Of a stretch of DNA of 64,000 nt, positions 30,809 to 40,767 are shown in pieces. The notes below the pieces were generated by a model, which did not search any database, had not been told where the DNA came from, and worked only from the letters and a program-made list of their open reading frames with translations. Position numbers and translations under genes: made by a program. The DNA is from Liriodendron chinense. Taxonomy: Eukaryota; Streptophyta; Magnoliopsida; Magnoliales; Magnoliaceae. Each line of letters begins with the position of its first letter. Position 1 is the stretch's first letter. Location of the stretch: NCBI GenBank assembly GCA_003013855.2, contig ML058386.1, forward strand, positions 1,364,001 through 1,428,000, in the 5' to 3' direction.

Positions 30809-33800
30809 CTAGGGGAAGTATTGTAGCAAATGCTCCACGTGCCAAGGGCGACGCACAGGTCTGCCCTGCATGTCTTCAAGATAATAGGTACCTGGTCGCA
30901 CAATCCTAATAACCCGATAAGGGCCTTCCCAATTTGGATCCAGCGAACGAGAAGGGACTCTGAGCTTTTGTCTTAGGACCAAATCTCCAAGCTGGAAGGA
31001 TCTAGGCCGCACCTTCGCATTTCGATAACGAGCAATACGTTGTTGATATGCTGCCGCTCGTACTTGGGAGGCGTTTCTACGTTCTTCCAAGAGGTCGAGA
31101 TGAAGGCGAAGGTCTTCCTGATTACTCGCGGGGTCATATTGCTCGATCCGATACGAGGGCACTTGAATTTCCACTGGTACTACTGCGTCGACACCAAATG
31201 CTAAGGAAAAAGGGGTCTCACCGTTGACGTACGAGTGGTAGTCCTATACGCCCATAATACTTCTGGGAGAAGTTCTGGCCATTCACCTTTGCATTCACCA
31301 AGCTTGGTTTTTAAATGGTGCTTAATGATTTTGTTCACTGCCTCGACCTGCCCATTCGCCTGAGGATGATATGGAGAAGTGCGAAGATTACATATCTTCC
31401 ATTTGTCACAAAATTCATCAAATGCCCCGTTGTCGAACTGCGTTCCATTATCGGTAATTATGGTATGAGGGAGTCCGAAGCGGCATATGATATTTCTTCA
31501 TATGAACTTGGTAGTTTGTTTCTCAGTAATCTTGGCTAATGGTTCTGCCTCGGCCCATTTGGTGAAGTAATCAACCGCTACAATCGCGAACTTATTTTGC
31601 CCCTTGCCCATGGGCAAGGGTCTAATGATATCGACCCCCCACTGAGCGAAAGGCCAAGGGCTGTCAACTGGAGTCATCCGTTCGGAAGGTACATGGGGTA
31701 TAGGTGAATATCGCTGGCACTTGTCACATTTTTTAGAAAATTCAATTGCATCTGCTTTCATAGTGGGCCAATAATATCCTTGCCGCATTGCCTTATATGC
31801 TAGGGATCGCCCCCTGGGGTGATTACCACAAGCCCCCTGGTGTACTTCGTCTAGAACATGAAGTGCTTCTTCTGGATGAAGACACCTTAAATAAGGCAAG
31901 GAGAAACTTTTTCGCAACAATATTCCGTCTTCCAAGGTGTACCTGGAAGCTCGAAGCCGAATTTGTCTTGCAGCTTTCTTGTCGTCTGGTAGATATCCGT
32001 CTCTGAGATAAAGGATGATGGGATCCATCAAGCATGGAGACGATTGTACCGATATTACTTGCTCAAGAGTCGATTGGTCGATACTTAGGTTCTGACGATG
32101 CTCGATGGGGATCGAGTGTGCTATCTCAGATTCTGGTGCAGAAGCGAGCTTAGCCAATGAGTCGGCAAGTTGGTTCTGCTCGCAAGGAATATGAATTATT
32201 TCATAGGTCTTCAGTTTTGCGAGCAGGATGAGTACACGAGACTTGTATAAGGCCATCCTTTCTTCTTTGGCTTCAAATTCACCAAGAACTTGGTTGACAA
32301 TGAGCTGGGAGTCACTATGAATCAATGGATTTTGAATTACAAGGACAATGGCTAGTTCGAGGCCGACGATCAGGGCCTCATATTCTGCTTCATTATTTGA
32401 GATGTGAGAATCGAAACGTAGAGCATATTGGAAATGCGACCCGTCGGGAGCCACTAAAATCAGGCCCGCTCCGCTACCAGTGGCCCGCGACGACCCGTCC
32501 ACGAAGAGTGACCAAGGAGGCTGGTCGCTGGTCATGGTATTATCATCAGGAGAGTACGTGAATTCGGCGATGAAATCGGCCACAGCCTGGCCCTTTACCA
32601 CGGTCCTAGGGCAGAATGAGATATCGTGCTCATTGATCTCGACTGCCCATTTAGTTAACCGTCCGGAAGCCTCAGGTTTTTGAAGGACTTGTCATAGCGG
32701 ATGATTCGTTGGTACTAAAATAGCGTGGGCCTGAAAGTATGGTTGCAGTTTTCGAGCTGCCATGACTAAAGCTAGGGCCAATTTCTCCATATCAGAATAC
32801 CTAGTTTCTGCCTCAACCATTGCTCGACTGATATAATAAACGGGCCTCTGCACCCCGGAATCTTCTCTTATTAAAGCGGCACTAACGGCCGTTGTGGACA
32901 CAGAGAGATAAAGAATGAGTTGCTCATGTGCTACAGGTTTAGATAAAATGAGGGGTGTGCTCATGTATAGCTTCAATTATTGAAAGGCTTCCTCACATTG
33001 TGGCGTCCATTTCCAATCAGACTTGGCCGTTGCACGAAGGAGTTTGAAGAATGGTAAACATTTGTCAGATGCTCGCGAGATGAACCTGTTTAACGATGCG
33101 ATGCGACCAGCCAGACGCTGGACGTCCTTCAGAGTGGTGGGGGATTTCATCTCTATCATTGCTTTTATTTTCTTAGGATTAGCCTCAATTCCGCGTTGGC
33201 CAACCATGAACCCGAGAAATTTCCCTGCAGACACACCGAACGCACATTTTTCTGGGTTCAATTTCATTTGATACCTCCTCATTAGGTCGAAGGCTTCTCG
33301 AAGATCAGAAATATGATAATCTTCTATAGTGCTTTTTACGAGCATGTCATCAACATAGACTTCCATATTCCTACCAATCTGAGTAGTGAATATTTTATTG
33401 ACGAGACGTTGATAAGTGGCCCCTGCATTTTTAAGACCGAATGGTATTACCTGGTAACAATATAATCCACGGTCTGTGATAAAAGCGGTATGCTGGCTAT
33501 CAGGTGGGTGCATCGTGATCTGGTTATAACCAGAATAAGCATCCATAAAGCTAAGCAGAGCGTGTCCAGCTGTTGAATCGACCAACTGGTCGATCCGCGG
33601 CGTCTGGAAGCTATCTTTGGGACATGCTTTATTCAAGTCTGAATAGTCGACGCACATTCTCCATTTGCCATTAGCTTTCCGGACAAGAACCACGTTCGCG
33701 ACCCACTCTGGGTAGTCAACTTCTTTTATGAAATTGACCGTGAGTAGCTTTTCAACTTCAGCTTTGATCGCCATTTGCCTTTCTGCAGTGAAGGCTCGTC

Positions 33801-34842
33801 GACGCTGGTGTACGGGTTTATACTTTGGATCGATATTGAGACGATGCACGATGACGTTGGGGTCGATGCCTGGCATATCTTTATGAGACCAAGCAAACAC
33901 GTCCTGGTATTCAGTGAGGAAACGGATCAAATCTTCACGGTGGACACTGGTTGAAGAGGATCCAATGTAGACGATCTTAGACGGGTCGTCTTCGGTCAGG
34001 TGAATCGCCACTGTTTCCTCCCCAGGAGTTCCTGACTTAAGAGCGTTTTCTCTCGGATCCAACGAGGTGCTGGAGGGAAAGTTGGGTGAACCTTGTGCTA
34101 TCTCCATAACGGGTGTCGCTTGAGCCTTCTTTCGATCTTGGAGGGCTATCTGGTAACAAGACCGTGCCTCCTGCTGACTTCCTCGCACGACTCCGATACC
34201 ATTTGGGGTAGGAAATTTAACACACAAATATGAAGGGTGCAAGGCCGCTCCAACCTTAGTAAGAGATGGCCGCCCCAAAATGGCGTTATACATTGATTTT
34301 CGATCCACGACAAGGAAGTTTATGAAGACGGTGGTCTTCGCTGGACTTTCTCCAAAAGTTACTGGGAGATCGATACTTCCTTCAGGTGTTACTACCTCAC
34401 CTCCGAAGCCGACTAGGGGGGTCGAAACTGGCTTGAGTAGGCTTCTGGCAAGTGCCATTTTGTTGAAAGCCTCCAAGTATAGAATATCGGCTGAGCTACC
34501 TGTATCCACCATAATTCGATGAGTCAAATAATTCGATACCTTCAATGTGACTACAATGGAGTCTTCGTGAGGGAAGTGAATTCCCTTTGCATCTTCGAGA
34601 GTGAAGGAAATTGGAGGATGGCTGGTTTTTGACGAGCTAGACGTCTCTTCCAGCCAGTAGATTTGCTGGGGTTCTCTGGATGCCTTTCGAGCGTATGCTT
34701 TTCTTGAAGCTTGAGAGTCACCCCCGCAAGCTGGTCCCCCGACGATAGTGCGAATTTCTCCCGTGGGCTCAGCGTCCTCTTGGTCAGTTTGATGATGAGG
34801 CGGTTCCTTTTGGCGAGATGAGGTCTTCGCCCTTTCTGGTGA
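30809..34842 (-). pseudogene. pol of element B: protease, RT, RNase H, integrase
   Basis: Read leftwards in the same frame as gag. Protease MVDTGSSADILYL (34515). RT with KWRMCVDYSDLNKACPKDSF, FMDAYSGYNQI and catalytic YVDDMLVKS (33360). RNase H with SLFVDGSSRATGSGAG, IHSDSQLIVNQV and NQLADSLAKL. Integrase zinc finger HPEEALHVLDEVH...CDKCQRY, then DIIRPLPMG, NGTQF and YHPQANGQVEAVNK at the equivalent DDE positions. The C-terminal part (31174-30809) has FQLGDLVLRQ and GPYRVI. Lesions: TAA at 32977 (Gln in relatives), TGA at 32692 (CGA in B'), TGA at 31498 (TGG in B'), and a 1-nt deletion near 31220. Motifs and the antisense gene point to the Tat/Retand lineage. Confidence 0.88.
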
Positions 34843-36291
34843 TCAATTTTTACAAGCAACATAATCCTGAAGATGGCCTTTTCGAATAAGGGCTTTGATA
34901 TGGTCTCGTAGAGAGATGCAGTCCTGGGTCCTATGCCTGTGATCTTTGTGGAAGTAACAGAACTTGCTCTTGTCTCTCTTCTCAGGATCGGATTTGATCT
35001 TTGCAGGCCACTTTACATATGGCTTGTGTTTAATCTCCATTAGAACCTTTTCATGAGACCGATTAAGAGGAGTGTAGTTATGATATTTACCGGAGTAAGG
35101 CTTCTTGGGAGAACGATCGCGTTGATCACGACGATATTTTTTATCTGCAGAAGAGGTTCCCTCTGGCTTGCATTTCTTACCCTGTGCCCCATGGCGTGTC
35201 AATGCGACTTCTTCTGCATTGATGTACTTCTGAGCTTTGGCTTGGAATTCTGCCATAGTTTTCGGTGCGCTTTTATCCAAGGCAAACCTGAATTTCTCGC
35301 TCGTTATTCCTGCTATGAGGGCTGCGAGCCCTTTTTCCTCGGTATAACCTTCAGTTTGAACGGCTTCAGCGGTGAATCGTACTGTGAACTCTTTTATCGT
35401 TTCCCCATGCTGCTGTTTTAGATTCATTAGATGGGAAGCTGGCTTCTTGACGCGGATGCTTCCCATGAATTGAGAAAGGAATATCTCCGATAACTGAGAA
35501 AAGGAGCTGATGGAACGAGGCTTTAATCCTTGGAACCACGTACGAGCTGCCTCCTTCAATGTTAGGGAAAAAGCCCTACACATGATTTTTGAACCATGTC
35601 CCTCCAACTCCATGAGGGACCTGTATGTTTCCAGGTGTTCAAGAGGGTCGCCAATACCTGTGTACGGGGTGATAACAGGCGTTCGATACTTTCTGGGTAA
35701 CGGGGCTTCCATAACCTCGCTGGTGAAGGGGGATTCGGATTGATGAATCGCTGCCATGACTGCAGATGGTCGATTTGCCTGGTATCGTTGTTCCATGACG
35801 TCAAAACGATCATGGATTCTTTTGAGATGTCCTTCCCATGGTAGGGTATAGCTTGATGTTTCGGCGGTGGAGCCCTGCGGTTGAGGTTGTCGAGACGAGC
35901 TAGAATGTATAGAATGTGGAGACGGCACAGGGGGATGGCTGCCAAGTGGTGGGACCTGTGGTTCGTCCATAGAATGTCTGGAAGCCACCGGTATGGGTTG
36001 CGGTGGTAAACCTTCGGAGGGTTGTCTTTGCGGTTCAGGGAAATGCTGATCAAGCCGATTCGACAGGGCTTGAACTCCGGCATTTAGAGTCAGAAGAGTG
36101 TTTCCGAGGAAACGCAAGACATCGTCTTGATTTCCAGAGGCCTCCAATAATGGATTTGTTGATGGCATATTCGGGGCTCCTTGAGGGATATTCGTCGACG
36201 TGGGTGGAAGAGCAGGTACGGATTCCGTCTCATCGGGCGGAGGTGGTGCCTGCCTTGAAGTCGAAGGATGAACAGCCTTTTTAGGAGGCAT
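34843..36291 (-). CDS. gag of Retand-like element B
   Basis: The ATG at 36291 (MPPKKAVHPSTS) is the likely start, since it is kept in B' at 63504. The Pro/Gln-rich N-terminal part runs to about 35850. The gag core is TPVITPYTGIGDPLEHLETY, AFSLTLKEAARTWFQGL, LFLSQF-type phrase IFLSQFMGSIRVKKPASHL and QQHGETIKEFTVRF. The C-terminus is basic and has the knuckle-like FCYFHKDHRHRTQDCISLRDHI. It ends at TGA 34843-34845; pol continues in the same frame directly after it, so the stop probably replaces a sense codon of an original gag-pol polyprotein. A family-1 solo LTR separates the start codon from leader and PBS by 3.45 kb. Confidence 0.85.
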   Translation of the reverse strand: MPPKKAVHPSTSRQAPPPPDETESVPALPPTSTNIPQGAPNMPSTNPLLEASGNQDDVLRFLGNTLLTLNAGVQALSNRLDQHFPEPQRQPSEGLPPQPIPVASRHSMDEPQVPPLGSHPPVPSPHSIHSSSSRQPQPQGSTAETSSYTLPWEGHLKRIHDRFDVMEQRYQANRPSAVMAAIHQSESPFTSEVMEAPLPRKYRTPVITPYTGIGDPLEHLETYRSLMELEGHGSKIMCRAFSLTLKEAARTWFQGLKPRSISSFSQLSEIFLSQFMGSIRVKKPASHLMNLKQQHGETIKEFTVRFTAEAVQTEGYTEEKGLAALIAGITSEKFRFALDKSAPKTMAEFQAKAQKYINAEEVALTRHGAQGKKCKPEGTSSADKKYRRDQRDRSPKKPYSGKYHNYTPLNRSHEKVLMEIKHKPYVKWPAKIKSDPEKRDKSKFCYFHKDHRHRTQDCISLRDHIKALIRKGHLQDYVACKN

Positions 36292-36292
36292 C
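36288..36292. repeat. target-site duplication GCATC (left)
   Basis: Identical to GCATC at 39738-39742. It contains the complement of the gag start codon of B. Confidence 0.92.
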
Positions 36293-36984
36293 TGTTGGGG
36301 CTCAAATTTGCACCCATTATAAAACAACATCCCATAGTCTAGTGGCAATGATTTAGATAAGTTTTGAGGCCAGGAAAGCCCTGAAAACGCCAGCACAACC
36401 CTGATCGCTTGGTAGCGATCAAAATTCATAAACAGCATTTTGAAGCGGAACTGGACATGCGCTTCACTGCCAAATGATCCGAAATGTCCTAAAACCCTTA
36501 ACCTGTAAGTTTTGAAGTCATCCGGTGCATATTTTTACCTGCGCACCTCGAAATGCGTTTCGTCCCTGCCCGAAACTGACAAAAAGGGTCCGTAAGCCTA
36601 CAGCTACCATTTCAGAGCGGAACTGGACATGCGCTTCACTGCCAAATGATTCGGAGCGCCCCAAAACCCTTAAATAGCAATTTTGAAGTCATTACGATGA
36701 ATATTTCCATGCCCGCGCTCCCCGGAACAACATTCCTATACGACAAGCCGACCCGGAGGCTCCAAATTAGGAAGGAAGTACCAAAATTAGCAACATCTGG
36801 ACTTCCACACCCCACCCCGTTCATTCAGGAGGTTAATCATAGCCTAGAAGTGGCTTGGCGACAGTGAGTGCATGTCTAGAAAAGGTAGCTGTCCTTTGGA
36901 GGTCCCCCGTCGGAGCTGAAATGCTGAAATTTTCTAAGTGCTGGAATCCTGAAAATCTGGCTAAGTAGTGGGAAAGTGCCGGCA

Positions 36985-37700
36985 AAGGACATGCGCCTGG
37001 CCTCTAACCACATGCGCTTGCACCCTAGTAGTGAAAGGAAGTGATCCGAACACTTTTCCGAAAAGCGCCGGGAAATGCGCCGGTAAAGCACATGCGCCCG
37101 GATCCACCACATGCACTCGGTGCATTATTCCAACATGCGCTTGACATTGTTTCTGGCACATGAGCCCAGAAATACCCGTCGGGTAGACCCGAACCCGATT
37201 TTCCTCCTATAAATAGTGAAGTCACCTCATTACATCAGCACGAAATCATTCCCTGCCGACCTCAGAGTGATGTAAGCACCACATGCGCTTGCTTTCTCTC
37301 CCCTCGCCGGATGCCTTGGCCGGAGTGGATTTTCTTGCCGAAAACCCTCGCCGGAAAGGGATTTCCTCACCGGAATCCCAAGTTCAGGAAGAAAATCCTG
37401 AAATTTTCTAAGTGTTGGGCACATGCGCCGGCATATCCCCTACATGCGCTGGCTTATTACACCACATGCGCTGGCTTTTCCCACCGGAAAATCTTGAAAT
37501 TCCGCTAAGTCCAGGAGGGACATGCGCCCACTCTTTGAGTCCAGGCGCATGTGCATTGCCACATGCGCCCGGAACACCTCTTCTCCGTCTGATTTTTCAT
37601 AAAAAGCACTTCACATGCGCCCGGGAGAAGGGACATGCGCCCGGGTCCCTACCACATGTGCCCGGAAGCATGTGCATTGCCACATGCGCCTGCACATCCA
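36985..37700 (+). repeat. ACATGCGC motif cluster in solo LTR
   Basis: About thirteen ACATGCGC boxes, followed mostly by C(T/C)GG or TTG, in plus orientation. They lie on both sides of the TATA box, as in the other LTR. Confidence 0.7.
37208..37215 (+). promoter_or_regulatory. TATA box of family-1 solo LTR
   Basis: TATAAATA in CCTCCTATAAATAG, equivalent to 7526-7533. Confidence 0.65.
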
Positions 37701-38091
37701 TCCCTCCATGCGCCTGGACGCTGATGGGAGGGGTGGACCTTCGATCGCGTGCCCCGCCTTCATTCGGAATCCGATTTTGATGAAATTACTTCCGCCCGAT
37801 GCGTCTCGGTGAGATCTATCCATCCGTCGGATCAGATTCTCCAACGGTCAATAATAAATGGCCCAAATCAGTGTTTTGGTCCAAAATAACCAACACTTAG
37901 CCAATTTGGCAGTCCCGAAAATCCTTCTGAAAGAGCCAAAAACGGCCTAAAACAAGAAGAATCGAGCGGAATTGGACCGAGCCCGAGAGGGAAACTTTTC
38001 TTCTACATGACATGATACACCATAATCATGCACCGCGACGAGGTTATCTGATCTCAGGACCCTCGAATACTCTAATCGAGCAGTCGGCAGG

Positions 38092-38510
38092 CCCACTACT
38101 TAGTCATTTCTAGCCCTAGGAAGTGCCCTGTTGGCCCGAAAATTGACTTCTGCTAAGCAAATTGAAATGCGATCGCACCGCGATCTTCGTGGACATAATC
38201 CACCCCTGTTCAAAGACAGACATCGATAATATTCATCGATTTCCCTGATTAGACCGCACACAGGTCCATTATTTAGTCATTTTCAGCCCTGGGAAGTGCC
38301 ATGTCGGCCCGAAATCGACTTTTGCTAAGCAAATCGAAACGCGATCGCACAGCGATCTTCGTGGACGTAATCCACCCCTGTTTAGGGACGGTTATTGATA
38401 ATACTCTCTAGTCTCTCTAATCAGATCGCGAACAGGTCCACTACTCAGTCATTTTCAGCCCTGGGAAGTGCCCTGTTGGCTTGAAAATTGACTAATGCCA
38501 GTTGAAATCA
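38092..38510 (+). repeat. 172-bp tandem repeat, three units (block 2)
   Basis: GGAAGTGCC marks the units at 38119, 38292 and 38464; flanking phrases AGTCATTT.(C)AGCCC and GCGATCGCAC recur. Two units, one shortened, are present in the LTR at 4562. Confidence 0.85.
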
Positions 38511-39010
38511 ACCGCGATCTCGAAGACGCCGAGGCAAAGCTGAAGTACTCAGGCTATCCAACAGCTGGTTCAAGCATTCACGGGGCACCGATCCCCATCA
38601 TTCATAAGAAATTGGCATATGTGGGTACCCATCGGACCTTATACTTAGCCACTTACGGGCATCGGAAACAGCCGATCCGGCCCATTGAATATATTTGAAT
38701 CCTCAAAAGATCTTGGCTTGATAAAGCCTACTTGATCCCAAACAGATCATTAAAAATACTCAGAAGAAAGAGTGTTCTCGAAGACGAGTCGCCCGACTCC
38801 AAAAGAAATACATTTACTTTACTGTACAAAGCTCTATTCATCCCGGATAAAGGTCCGAGGCTAAACCTAAGGGGTTATGGTTACCACGAGAAACCACAAA
38901 CAAAGAGTTCTAACTAAGCTTGAAACATCTTGCTATGGACTGCCACTATGAAAAAGACCGTCGATGCCCTACCCATCGACAACGGGTCCGTTGGTTGAGC
39001 TGATGAGGTA

Positions 39011-39330
39011 GTTGCGGATTGCTTTCCTAAGGTCACCCATCATAAAAATACGGGCGCGGGCTTTAGGTTATGCCGACCAACATTCGAGGTTTGTGTATTC
39101 CAACGGTCACCTGTTCACAGTAACAGGCGCGGGCCCCGAGTTGCACCACTCGATTAAAACCCTCGTTCGGGAACGTTGCGGAGTGCTTTCCTAAGGTCAC
39201 CCGTCATAAAAGTACGGGCGCCGGCCTTGGGTCATGCCGACCAACATTCGAGGTTCGTGTATTCCAGCGGTCACCTGTTCACAGTAACAGGCGCGGGCCC
39301 CGAGTTGCACCACTCGAATCCTGACAGTCT
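39011..39330 (+). repeat. 164-bp tandem repeat, two units (block 3)
   Basis: Units start at GTTGCGG 39011 and 39175, with GCTTTCCTAAGGTCACCC and AACAGGCGCGGGCCCCGAG in both. Confidence 0.88.
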
Positions 39331-39788
39331 CTCAACCCGGACATACCGAAAGAAAATGGGACATAGACATCCAGCGTGTCTAACAAATGTGGCTCAGTCC
39401 ATAACAAGAAAATAAAGGTCTACACGACCATGAACTCAAGACCATAATCCCCGGTGGATTAGTCTTTTGCCTTCCAATCAAGGGTGATCAACCGTTGATG
39501 TAATTAAAGGCTCGTGACCAGTATCACAGCCTGGAATGTAAAAGATCTCAGAATCTCTGGAATAAAATTCGCCTTGCGATATCTCTCTCTTGTGTACACT
39601 TTGTGATTGCTTATGATTGTCTGTGAATGTCTCAATACTCAGAATTCCCCTAGAATAAAAGAAACACGAAAAAAAGAAAGAAGGACTGCTGACGAGTAGA
39701 TCTAATCTTTCCCCTTTTTCTAAAAAGCGTTCTAACAGCATCGCGGAAGGATTTTGGTCGGTAGAACGATTGATTTTGATGATCAAGT

Positions 39789-39808
39789 CGTTCCCACAGA
39801 CGGCGTCA
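39789..39808 (-). other. primer binding site of element B (mutated)
   Basis: On the minus strand TGACGCCGTCTGTGGGAACG follows the 5' LTR end GACATTAACAG. B' has TGGCGCCGTCTGTGGGAACG, so B carries one G-to-A change in the PBS. Confidence 0.7.
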
Positions 39809-39811
39809 AAC

Positions 39812-40767
39812 TGTTAATGTCAAATTTTGTAACAGGATCCTCCGGACGTTCACCTTCTCTCCAACAGGGATTTTCTCCGCCAAACCTGAAAGAAGACAGA
39901 CAGCGACTAAGGGTGGCTGGGGTCCAGCCGTTAGCCCTCCGATGCTTAAGTTAGGCCAAAGCAAGAAGAAGAGTAGCCAGGTAAAACGGGACAGAGATTG
40001 AATATTGTGTGTACCTTTCCCATAATGGAGTCGTCCCTTTATATAAATCTGAAGCGATTCAATCTGTTATGCAAGATATCGAGATCCCGCTGATCTCATG
40101 TACGATACTGAGATCTTGCTGATTTCGTGGGATAAGATCCTATCTTTAGAGACGAGATCCAACCCAATGACTTATTTCAGCAATCACGTTCCTTGATGGC
40201 AATCCCTTGAGATCCGGAACCACCAGAGAAGATAAGCCCAAAAACCGACCTATACGGGCGCTGATTGCTCATGTTGAGCTGGAAGCCGTAGTTGGAGTCA
40301 TAGCTGCCGAAAAGGAAGGAGACGCCGAAAGGACGGAGACCACCGCACTGGATGTAACTCTGCTTGGAGCCGTCGAGGGATTTCGACAAGCTGCTCGACG
40401 GGAATTGGGTGCTGGGACTACGAAGATCATCCAAACCAAAAACAAAGACTCATGATTGCTCTGATTCGGGAGCTGCTCGTGTCAGGACTGCTCGCATCCG
40501 GGAGATACGACCCCTTCTAACGAGCACGAGCCGAGATGCTCGCATCCGGGAGATGCGACCCCTTCTGGCGAGCACGAGCCGAGCTGCTCGCATCCGGGAG
40601 ATGGGACCCCTTCTGGCGAGCATGAGCCGAGCTGCTCGCATCCGGGAGATGCGACCCCTTCTGGCGAGCACGAACCGAGCTGCTCACATCCAGGATGCGC
40701 GACCCCTTACCGCGAGCACGACTTGGACTCCTCGCATTCGTATTGCAGCGATCCTTCACTTCTCGCG
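39812..40767 (-). mobile_element. 5' LTR of element B, outer end truncated
   Basis: Same sequence as 26467-27465, with five 48-bp units (40488-40735). The last ~25 bp (ending CCTACAACA in the other copy) are absent: at CTTCTCGC (40766) it switches to GACCAGCTTGTGGGGGTGAC, which is internal gag-pol-junction sequence of C in the opposite orientation. Confidence 0.82.

Larger units (their letters stand above)
20602..36292. repeat. left copy of a tandem segmental duplication (partner 49386-63504)
   Basis: Athila-like LTR, leader, gag-pro, B LTR at the identical site, antisense gene, pol and gag recur in order at an offset of 28,784 bp at the start and about 28,730 further in. Differences are small indels, one 48-bp unit, one 1.5-kb deletion on the right, and one solo LTR insertion on the left. 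Confidence 0.9.
36293..39737 (+). mobile_element. family-1 solo LTR, 3445 bp, inserted at the gag start of B
   Basis: Begins TGTTGGGGCTC and ends TTCTAACA, flanked by the perfect 5-bp duplication GCATC. It is the intact counterpart of the LTR at 4562-10020. Blocks in order: 170-bp duplication (36470, 36642), ACATGCGC cluster (36985-37690) around TATAAATA at 37208-37215, three 172-bp units (38119, 38292, 38464) and two 164-bp units (39011, 39175). The equivalent site in B' (63504) is empty, so it inserted after the tandem duplication. Reading frames inside are short and not supported. Confidence 0.93.

Noticed and set aside
35053..36284. Plus-strand frames opposite gag (also 62403-62955)
   Set aside because: Shadows of the gag frame; no independent motif.
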